A DNA stretch of 64,000 bases from Hygrocybe punicea (lineage: Eukaryota; Basidiomycota; Agaricomycetes; Agaricales; Hygrophoraceae), in NCBI GenBank assembly GCA_963556145.1, contig OY744464.1, forward strand, positions 5,766,001 to 5,830,000. The letters are read 5' to 3'. Positions 55,111-64,000 of this stretch are shown here, piece after piece. Positions within the stretch are counted from its first letter, which is position 1. Every line of letters begins with the position of its first letter. The notes beneath the pieces are model-generated. The model was not told the DNA's origin. It did no database searches and saw nothing but the letters and a program-made list of their open reading frames with translations. A program made the translations under genes and the position numbers.

Positions 55111-55690
55111 CCGCGACCGCGATGAAGGCCACAGCCATCTCGCCACCAACATACCTCGCGGATGCGCACTGTCACGTCAATCGACGTTGGCGCTGCAACC
55201 GCGAGGTAACCGGGAGGATGGTGGTGTGCCTACCACCTGGTCGCGGCCAACCCACCCCCTGCATCGCGTTCACGTTGAGACCGGGACAACGGGGAGCCCA
55301 ACTATGTCACCTCGCTGTCTTTTGCCCCAAACCCCACCCCCACTTGGTCAACACCCACGGCACCTGTTTCCCATCCATTTTCGAGCACCCCCAACTCACT
55401 TGCACACCACCACGATGACCGGCCATCACCGCTGCCTCGGCCACCATGCGGCCGACCTCCCATTGCACCATGACACGTCTGCATTGTGCCCCGAGCATGG
55501 TGCAGATCTGTCCTCGGCCTCAGTTACCTCGCGCGAGCACGCCGCAACGTCAATTGACGTTGGCGCGGCGAACATGAGGTAAATACCGTATCATATCCGT
55601 ATCCGTGGCTCGGATACGGATATTGATGGATATGGATACAGATACCAAATTCGGCACCCGCGGATGATCCGTGCAGTTGCCTATCTGTCA

Positions 55691-58600
55691 TTATTGTTCT
55701 ATTAGAAAAGTGACATCTGGATTGTCCGGAAAGATTTGCTGCAGCAGACGCAATGCTACATCATCCACAGGTTGATGATTTGGATTGATGTCCAATGGTT
55801 GATCCAAGACATAGATGTCATCAAAGTCATCAACATGTCCTGAGCTTGTTTCGTTGCTTTGAAGAATCGGAGGTGGTTCCAATATGACTTGTTGGTTATT
55901 GTGGACTGGAGCAACCAACACATTTTGTCTCTGCATAAACTCTGCAATACCTGCAGCAACACCAATTTGAATCTGCTGCTCCAGTTCCATTTTCATCTGG
56001 GTAACAGAAGTTGTGATGACTCCTGTCAGTTGCTCCACTAGCCGCCCCAAGTCCACAGTTGTTGACGATGGTGAGATGGTGTTAATGGTGGTTGATAATG
56101 ATCTTGGTGTTTGAAAGCTTTCACGGATTTTTCTGCGCTGACGTAGAGGCAAAAGTGGGACACCATTGAGATAAAATCGAGTCAGACACCACCACCATTC
56201 AGAGGCATGACCAAATTGAAGCATGAGGTCACTTGAGACACCAGGAAGTAAACCACACTCTATGGCATAATTGTTATGACGTGCCATTGTAGAATGGCCG
56301 GTCTGTTCTGCCAAGACGTCAACCTCGTCTTCTTCATAAATTTCATATTCTGAACCCAGGTAGACTTTTGCAATCAGCACAACCAGCTGCCGGTATGGCC
56401 AAATTGTTAGAGATGTGCCAAAGTATGTCTCTGACACAGACTGCAAAGTGGAGGAGAATTGTGACTCAGTCATGTGCTTGCCAAAATGCATGAAAAGGTA
56501 TTCATGATAGAGCACCACAACTTCTTCTCCCCACAGTTTGCGTGCCAAGTCGACTTCCAGCTGACAAATGATGAGGAGGTAGAAATCCACTAGTTCTTAC
56601 AGTTCTGGAGGTAGCTTGCTTGGGATGAAGACCTCTCTGCGAATCTGGTTTTCATATTTGACATGACGAGTTACAAGCCAGTCTGCACCATGGTTGCGAA
56701 AGAATGTCCATGGACGAGTTGAGTTGTGTATTTTGGAATCCATTAGCTCTGATATTCTGGAAGGCTGTCCAGGAAGGGTGTGGCATAGAACCGCTATGTG
56801 GCCATTAATCCTGGTTGTCTTTTCCATGATGCGAAGCATAGCACCTGGCATGAAAATGAGGCCATCCTTGCCCTTGGTGCAAAGATCAATGGATGAATCA
56901 TTCATTAATATCTGTATGAGGGCTCTGTCTTTGACAAATTTGCCATTGTTGAGCCATCCATAACCACGAGTACGTTCCGTCATTGTTACTTTTCACCCCA
57001 ATCTAACCCCCGCTTCTGACCCCGTTTCTAACTCTATGTCCAACAATGATGTCATAACATGGGTCCAGAACATTGTCGACGACAATCGACAGCGATATCC
57101 CAATCCATATAATTATCCTCATCATCTGACCACCGCTGACAAGTCACTGTCTTCACACACGCTCATACACGCACTCAACAATACCGCATAGCATAACCAC
57201 CGAATCAGTTGTCTGCTGACACCAGACCCACAACGCAGTCGTTGGCCACTATAATGGCACCCTAAAACGTGTAGACCACGAAGCAAACTAAGACACCGTT
57301 CATCTCGGAGCTTATCCTCCTCACAGCCACGAATGACGAAGAAGTCTGCCCTAAAGTCTTTGTAACATATATAAACCCGAACACTTGTAGTCAGTAACTT
57401 TAAGTTTAGTCTAGCTACTCTTCCCTCGACCGCTACCAGAAACTGAAACTCCCCCTTTCTCTTTACTTTACCCTATCCATACTCACTTCCTCTCTTAAAA
57501 ACATCCTTGTTTGGTTTGTTGTTGCCGGAGTCCACCATAAGAACAGCAATCCATAACAGTCATGTCATCTGAAATGATGTCTGGAATATTGATGGTAATG
57601 CAACTGTTGTTGCAAAGGTTGGTGAAATCTTCCTTGACATCGGAAAATAGCTTCCTGAGACCAATGATCCAGCGCTTCACCTCCATGGTCTTGTCCTTGT
57701 ATGTCACGATCGTCCCATCCTCATTTACAGTAGCGGTTGGAGGGCGAGTGTTGGCATATGACAATGATGAGGCAAACTGCTGATAGTCCACAACTAAGTT
57801 GTATGGAGAGAAAACGCCTGGACTTAGATTCTGCATGCAAAAATACTCAAGGGACCTGATTTACTTGTTACTCAACTATTAGAAGATCACTTCAAGTCAT
57901 CACTCACTTGTATGCAAATTGTGGAGCTCACAGAATGCCTTGGTACAATGTGCTCCCTCAGCAAATATACTTCCAGATTGAAAATGGCTTTGTTAGCTCA
58001 TGAGCATCCTGGAAATTGCCATCAGGAGTTATGTTCCCAATTGCCAGGTAGCACTCCAAGACTTCCAACCACTTGCTGTACTCTCCTTCTTGTTGCTGCA
58101 TGGACAAAAATGGATATATGAACTCATGCAGAATGGTGACTGCTTTGTTGTCTTGACTTGGATCGTCCAATAACTTCAAGAGCTTTCTGCCGATGACACG
58201 AGTGCCCTGAGATATGGTGAAGGAATAGTTGGAGGAATGAGGATCCAAAGTTAACAATACTGCTTGAGCTAATGTATGCAGCGGTTGACCATAATGATAG
58301 AGAGTCTCATCATCGCTGTGGGGTTGCCAGTGCTTGCAATTCTGTGTGACTCTGTGATCAAACACAAGTTGAAACATATTAGAATTTGTGGAGGTAACAT
58401 ACCGAGGGCATTCCATGAGCAGACATCTCATGGCAACTGTAGAATTTATAGCCTTTGCTTGAATGTCTTTCAAGTAGTCAGTAACGATGTCGCCCAGGTG
58501 ACCCAGTCCTTATTTTAAGATATGAGTCGGTAGTGTGACGAGAGATAAGAGGTGACCCCGTATATGATAATCCTGGCTGTAGTCTTGTAGATGGATGTGC

Positions 58601-59222
58601 CATTGTGTTAGTTGAAGCATAGGAGGGACTTCATAGGCATGAGCAGGTGCAGTTGCTGGGAACACAGGAAAGTTGGAGACTTCATCTCGCATGTATATCG
58701 TAAACATGTCATCAGATGAAAGTTCGCTGAGCAAAGAATTGACTTCAAAGTAGCATTCTCCTACGGGCCTGAAAAATGTTTGCAAAGTGCCCAAGTGATG
58801 ACGGTATCCAGGAAGTATCATCAAGTCTTATACCAGTGATTATCAAAGGATTTCTTTTTGGGTGCACAGAAAGTGCAGTAATTGCAACAGAAGTCATCTG
58901 TGACCTGATCTAAAAGCTCAATAGGAGGGCCTCCCGGTGGAGGCTTTGTGACCTCATGATTATCTGTAATGTCCAGATCTTCCACTATTTCTCCAAAGGC
59001 TAATATCTGTGGATTGGTTAATTGAATGCCATGATGCTGAATGTGAGTGATTGTGGTACTAGGAAGTTGAGCGATGCCACAAAGACAAATGAGCTTTTTG
59101 AAATGGATGTGGAATCGAACTCCCATAAATGTAAAGATGTTATTGGTGGTCAAATATGACTTGGAACCATCTAGGTGATATGGAAAGGCAGTTACTAGAA
59201 ATGTTATTAAAATGCTTGGCAC
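55691..59222 (-). pseudogene. C2H2/recombinase-like 5' half of a RecQ-helicase element gene
   Basis: Minus-strand segments: a zinc region (LICLCGIAQLPSTTITHIQHHG and FCCNYCTFCAPKKKSFDNHW, 59110-58830) typical of the DUF3505-like N-terminus; then LGTLQTFFRPVGECYFEV and PPMLQLTQWHIHLQDY (58800-58560); GTIVTYKDKTMEVKRWIIG (57715-57660); TERTRGYGWLNNGKFV (56980-56930); LVTRHVKYENQIRREVF; YHEYLFMHFGKHMT; WPYRQLVVLIAKVYLG; and the recombinase-like AEQTGHSTMARHNNYAI (56310-56260). It ends VTFLIEQ then TAA TGA at the hAT duplication. Read past the hAT, the frame continues as QMIELSLSKERSFVG into the helicase half. A solo LTR splits it at 56984-57558, and other breaks (near 58820, 58500, 57900) look like introns or decay. 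Confidence 0.75.
56984..57558. mobile_element. Solo LTR, 575 bp
   Basis: Begins TGTTACTTTTCACCCC and ends CAATCCATAACA, flanked by the perfect 5-bp duplication GTCAT (56979-56983 and 57559-57563). It contains a TATATAA box near 57368. The C2H2 gene reads through in frame when it is removed (ISDDMT-ERTRGYGW). Confidence 0.85.
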
Positions 59223-59918
59223 TCCATGACTCGGATATCACATATACTGACTGGTCAAACTATCCTCAATTGCAGTGGGATTGTCAATTTGAATCTCTTT
59301 AGATGCAACCACATTAGCTTAGTTGACATGCTCAGGAGAATGCCTACCAGTTGAGTTGATCTCCATTTCAGATTGGTGTTCAGTGATATTCCTGACATCT
59401 GAACCACTTCTAGATAGGCCTGCTAGATCTGAGGATGGCTTGAAATAAGGATGATAACACAAGATTGTATGATGATGATGATGCTTAACAACATCATCCT
59501 TGGGGGCAGAGGAACTTGCACCTGGTTCATTGGAAGGAGCGGTAGGTGTTGGCAAGCAACCATTCCAAGGTAATGGCGACAAAGTGAAATGTTGGTCATT
59601 GGGTTAATTTTGAATTTATGATAGTCATGACCTAACCATGAGCAGATGGCAATAAGACACTGTATCAGATCAACGGGACTCTCTCGGAGACCTGTCCAAG
59701 TAACTCCTAAGAAACACCAGTAAGTATGTTTCAAGTTGACTTAAATGTTGGCAATAGAGCACCATTAATTTTGCAAGGATTATCAATTCAGTGTTTTTGG
59801 AGGATATGACTTGGCAATGCATTTTTATGTTTTGAAAGAGATTGGTGGCAAATGGAGCGTTTGTTCATCTTGTGATGCAAGTGTGAAAAGTTTGTATAGC
59901 TAAGAAAAATTTAACTGA

Positions 59919-59963
59919 GTATCCGTGATCCACGCTGATCCGCCCAATCCGTGCATTTGCCTA
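59919..59963. mobile_element. Isolated 45-bp hAT end (right arm)
   Basis: ...ATCCGTGCATTTGCCTA followed by ATGACAGA (59964-59971), the complement of TCTGTCAT. Mirror of 50920-50964. Confidence 0.75.
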
Positions 59964-61917
59964 ATGACAGATGATCGAACTTTCACTGTCAAAAGAGAGA
60001 AGTTTTGTGGGTATTTTACCAACTGGTGGTGGCAAAAGCGTGGTCTTTTTACTTTCAGCCTTGCTTGAAACAAATCTCATCACTCTGGTAGTCATTCCAA
60101 ACAAGACGCTACTACTGGATATGATTCGTAAAACCAAGGCATATGGAATACCTACCTGTCAATGGACATCTGCCCATCATCAGATAGACGATGCACATGT
60201 GGTGTATCTGGTCATGGAATCAGTGATCTCATTGGGTTTCAAAGAGTAAGTCCACTCAAGAAGCCAGTAATGACATCGTTGCATATTGAATTAAATCTCC
60301 AGATGGTATCGCCAAAAAGAAGGAAAGATTGTTCGATGGGTGTTTGATGAAGCTCATAAGATCTTCACCGATGTGATGTATCGTGGAGACTTTGCTCGAG
60401 TCAAAGAGCTTGCTTTCTACCCCATGATGAAAATCTTCCTCACAGCCACATTGCCAGTGACTCATGAAAAACTTTTGTTGGAGGAAACATGCATGCCTTC
60501 ATCGACACAGTTCATCGGGGCCCCCACCACATGTCCAAACATCAGATACCATGTCTTGCACATCAACAACCAAATGAAACCAGTGAACCAAATAGCCATT
60601 GACCTGACTTCATATTTGCAACAAACCACCTTCACCTCTTAATCGCGTGGTATCATCTTCTGCATTGACATCCCAACTGTCAACGAAATTGCTAAACATT
60701 TTGGAGACTGCAAATCTCATTCCCAGATGCCATCTGACCTGAAGGTGCAGTTTCAAGAGTCGTGGTATCAAGGACATCACCAGTGAATGGTGGCAACCTC
60801 TGGCTTTATATATGGCATTGATCATCTAGATGTCCAAGCCATTTTGTTCATTGAAATACCTTTTGGTGCCATCAACATCGAACAAGGTACAGGACGAGCA
60901 GGATGTAGTGGCCAACCCGCATTTGTGTTTTTGCTTCACAGCAACAACACCATATTCTGTTCGGTTGATGGCTGGGAGGACCATCAATGTATTGTGACAG
61001 CTGGAGAATGAGCACAAACCAATATAGAATGTTGAAGAAAAGTTATGACTCGTCTCATGGATGGTAGAGATAACATGGATTGCACTGAGATAGAAGGTGT
61101 AGAGCAGTGCGAACTTTGTAATCCAACCATGGAGCTTCTCCATGCAGTCAGAAAACTCATGGCTAAGGACACACCTCAAATATCACGATCAAATACTATG
61201 GATATCAAGGACAATTATGACTTGGGAGGTTGGGATGACGCATCACTCATGAACATTGATATGGAATCATTGTGTGGAGCCCCACTCAGCTCCAATGTTG
61301 TCTCATCCTCCTCAGGTCCATCTACTGAGCCCATACCTCAAACATCGCCAGTCGCAACAGGTTCTGCAGGACCAGTAACAAAACCTACACCTCAAGTACT
61401 TCCTCCTACAACAATCATTCTGCCAATCAGTATTTGACCATCGATGGCCATGCAGCTAGATGCAGCTGTTTATGCACAACATATGTAAAGCAGGAAGGCA
61501 AAGGTTGCAGAACTTGAAGCCATGACAAGATATCTCTATGGAAAGTGCATCATTTGTTGGGCATGGAAAGGACGTTGCGATGTGGTTAAGACCCCAAACC
61601 ATATCTACTTCATCAGCTGTCGTAGTCCAGAAGATGTCTTTGTCAACAACGCCATCCGATGGTTTGATCTCAATAAAAACTACTTCAGATCTTTTCAAAA
61701 GTACGAATATTGCTGGCAATGTGGCTTATCTTAGGGACAATATTTGCCATCGACACATCCTGTTTTTGCTCCTGAAAAGACGGTGGCATGTCCATTTGAA
61801 GATTTTGTTGCGGTGCTTTGCTGGTTTGTCTTTATCAATCCAGCTATATTTACAGCGGCTACAAAAGCCTTTCCTGGTCTAAAAAAAGGAATGAGGATCC
61901 AGGAATTTGGGATGTGA
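59964..61917 (+). pseudogene. RecQ-type helicase half-gene (right copy)
   Basis: Same content as the left copy, on the plus strand: GILPTGGGKSVVF near 60010, intron 60247-60300, FDEAHKIF near 60345. Stops at 60640-60642 (TAA), 60784-60786 (TGA) and 61009-61011 (TGA). It also has TAG at 61732-61734 where the left copy reads CAG, and CGG at 61781-61783 where the left copy reads CAG. It runs divergently from its own 5' half (55691-59222), separated by a hAT end, so it cannot be expressed as the original fusion. Confidence 0.85.
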
Positions 61918-62141
61918 GCCAAGGAAGAGGCCAATCCTGGATCATTTTATAATGGCTTGGAGTTGATTGTATGGTTATGGCTACATCGTAACAGAATGTA
62001 GATTTGAAAATATCATTTTACTTTGCTTATGAACAATCTGGCGTGTTTATGAATTTGAGCAAGGAAACTGGTGATGATATAATATGGACATAGTGGTATA
62101 CAAAAATAATACCGATGGGCCAACAAATCTGACAGGAGTGA

Positions 62142-63268
62142 TTAGTTGTTGTCAGGCTCATAGTCATCCCCATTTCCTTCCCCATCAGATGTATCGAACC
62201 CATGTACCATCTGCGAACCTTTCTTGGCCAAATGACGAAGGTGCCTTACCTTGGCCTTGACACGTTTTTGCTCCACCTCTAACTCAGTAGGAGCAGGACG
62301 AACAGGCAGAATGGCTGCATGAGCATTGGTGATTTTGGTCTTGATTAGAGTCAAGGTAGCAGCATTAAGGGTATCGTGAAGATGGACATTAGCCTTGAGA
62401 GAGCCGTTATCGGCAGCGAAGCACTTGTATTGCGGCACTGTGATACAGCCCAAATGATAGTAGACATCACGAAAGGTGGTTTGATCCTATGAAAATTACT
62501 ATCAGTAAATATTATACATAGTATACAAAAATAAAATCAGACCTTGATAGTCATCGAACCAAGATGGCGAGACAGGACATAAGAACCTGCAAGAAGCTTC
62601 TTGTTATCTGGGTGAGGTAATTGGTTGTAATAGTTCATTAAAAAAATTTAGTAGTACATACCTACAAGACAAGTCATAGCATAACATAACGTATCCATCT
62701 GGGAAGCGGAGACAGGCCATTTGAGAAATACTTGACGCAAATTGGACATGATCTCATGTTCCAACATCTTGATAATGCCCTTTTTCGTGGGGGGATAACA
62801 ACTTGTACCTGCTTTCTTATCTTTGGCTATATTGGCCAAATGCTTGACAGCAGCAGTTTTGGCTCCAAGATTCTAGTGAGAATGATGAGTTTGTGTTGAA
62901 AATAAAGGAGACAGAAGGGGTAGAGTTAGCAACTTACCTTTCTAGATCTCAGAGACTTGATCAGCTCAGAGGTGGAGCTAACCAGCTTTCTAGCCCCAGG
63001 CTTGGAGGGGACAGAGGTGGGAGACCTGGAGGGAGAGGGAGAGGAGGCAGGGCTGGAAGGAGCAAAGCCAAATACAGCAGCAGCAGGAGCAGGGGTGGAA
63101 GCAGGGCCAGGGTTGGAGCCAGAAGTAGATCTTTGACTGTTTATCTAAACAAAAAAAGTGAAATAGGGCAACAAAAGAAACAATAATACTCACAGCTGTA
63201 GCTAAGAAAGAGTGAACAAGCCTTTTAGGGGCAGCAGCAGTTACTTTAGTGAACTTAGTAGGGGCCAT
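62142..63268 (-). CDS. Unrecognised 300-residue protein, five exons (right copy)
   Basis: Mirror of 47615-48741: exons 63268-63194, 63144-62938, 62872-62662, 62607-62543 and 62486-62142. I saw no difference in the encoded protein. In both arms the gene converges on the helicase half, which suggests it belongs to the RecQ element rather than being captured separately. Upstream (63420-63750) lie three degenerate copies of a 133-148-bp tandem repeat. Confidence 0.75.
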
Positions 63269-63419
63269 TGTGGAGCAAGCGCAGAAAAGGTGACGCGGCG
63301 TGACCAAATAAAACACGGAACAAGACTTGTGTCCCCCATGTTTCTCTCGACACTAGGTATCTCCTACTGTGAAATGGACCACCTGGAAGATGAATGAACA
63401 CCCCAGAAGCATGAAATGA

Positions 63420-63750
63420 TGGGTACAAGAGGATAGAGCATCCTAATTTCCCGCGCTGTCAACTTGTCTCTGACCCTCCTCCCCAACTTTTTTAGCCAGA
63501 ACCGCGGTTTCCTCCGGCCAACTGCAACCACCCACAGCCTAAGTGGCCCCCCGCACCTCCTTATCAATGGAAACAAAGTGGTGCGACCTTCCAATTATCA
63601 GCGCTACCAACTTGTCTCCAACCCCCCTAGCTTTTTTCAGCCAGAACCCTGACACTAACCACCCACGGTTTGAATGGATAACTTGCACCTCCTTCATGAT
63701 GGAAATGACTGGGTGGGGCTTCCTAAATGTCCCAACCGCCAACTAGCTCC
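63420..63750. repeat. Degenerate tandem repeat upstream of the 300-residue gene (right copy)
   Basis: Three related blocks, mirrored at 47138-47465 on the left. On the left they start near 47138, 47271 and 47419, with shared AGTTGG.AGCGC..G.AATT and TTTCCAT.AT.A.GGAGGTGC. They may be promoter-associated. Confidence 0.5.
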
Positions 63751-63908
63751 AATCCACCTGTCCAACCTTTTTCACCTGGCACAGCTATAACCCCCGGTTG
63801 ACCACCCCTTCGCGACTGCACGTAGAAGTACTCTGTAGTCAGCTATCTAGTCTATTACAATTTATATTGTTAGCACTATAAACATGTTATGTTGGCATCT
63901 ATATTATT

Positions 63909-63990
63909 GGTAACATAGCTTAGTGATTAAACACTCTACGGAGTGCATTGAGGCTGTCACGTGACTCTCTCCCGAGTTCAAGACTGTGCC
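63909..63990 (+). other. tRNA-like sequence (right copy)
   Basis: GGTAACATAGCTTAGTGATT...CCCGAGTTCAAGACTGTGCC has box A and box B likeness. It is repeated in the left arm and may mark an outer part of the duplicated element. Confidence 0.35.
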
Positions 63991-64000
63991 AGGTACTTTC

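Larger units (their letters stand above)
51784..55683. mobile_element. hAT element F, TAGGCA family, about 3.9 kb with gap
   Basis: TAGGCAAATGTACGGATTGG... and ...ATCCGTGCAGTTGCCTA are flanked by TCTGTCAT on both sides (51776-51783 and 55684-55691). The interior has 100 Ns, low-complexity CAA/CCACGA tracts and an LTR-like insertion. Two copies of the ACGTCAATTGACGT core lie near the right end (55174-55187 as ACGTCAATCGACGT, and 55547-55560). No transposase seen. The same 8-bp flank also occurs at 50912-50919 and (inverted) 59964-59971. Confidence 0.8.
59106..64000. repeat. Right arm of large inverted repeat
   Basis: Reverse complement of 46883-51777; continues beyond the window. At 59106 the arm runs on into intact C2H2 coding sequence, while the left arm breaks at the mirrored point. 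So the right junction is the ancestral one, and the left junction is new. Confidence 0.95.

Noticed and set aside
43578..64000. CRISPR array or bacterial-type operon structure
   Set aside because: Spliced genes and fungal transposons throughout; repeats here are minisatellite or transposon-derived with no spacer pattern.

Overview
The window reads as a transposon-rich stretch of a filamentous basidiomycete genome, probably an agaricomycete. Support: short introns (about 45-65 bp) with GT...AG ends, a KDZ-type CxC5/CxC6 cysteine-cluster gene, DUF6729-like and hAT transposases, and a C2H2/recombinase-like plus RecQ-helicase element of the kind I associate with agaricomycetes. Only about 6 kb (13.0-19.3 kb) looks like ordinary host DNA. 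Most remaining open frames are chance frames in repeats.

Layout. 1-7.6 kb: remains of a KDZ-associated CxC5/CxC6 gene (minus strand), split by a young non-autonomous LTR element (2248-4243) with two identical 158-bp LTRs. 7.7-12.8 kb: a long, apparently open, multi-exon transposase-like gene (DUF6729-like zinc region, RNase-H-like region, WRN-like 3'-5' exonuclease region). 13.0-19.3 kb: three host genes: a VIT/von Willebrand A protein, a divergently transcribed NADAR protein, and a LARP7/Pof8-like RNA-binding protein. 19.3-30.0 kb: a foldback MITE inserted directly upstream of the LARP7 start codon, itself split by a 10,023-bp hAT element with 8-bp target duplication CCGGTAGC. That hAT carries its own transposase and a second, unrelated, broken gene.

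30.0-43.6 kb: nested repeats, including several members of one hAT family (ends TAGGCA.../...TGCCTA), another LTR element nested in one of them, foldbacks, a truncated hAT transposase and a 34-bp minisatellite. 43.6-46.9 kb: a very AT-rich island of decayed repeats. 46.9-64.0 kb: an almost perfect inverted repeat (arms 46883-51777 and 59106-64000, running off the right edge). Each arm has a five-exon gene for an unrecognised 300-residue protein and a decayed RecQ helicase half-gene. The spacer has the 5' half of the same C2H2/recombinase-like/RecQ gene, split from its helicase half by a hAT with matching 8-bp target duplications. A 100-N scaffold gap lies inside that hAT, so the palindrome could be real or an assembly or haplotype artefact.

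How the parts relate: the host genes are independent housekeeping or regulatory genes, and the rest is a layered insertion history that target-site duplications allow one to order. All family names come from recognising motifs by eye; no database search was run.
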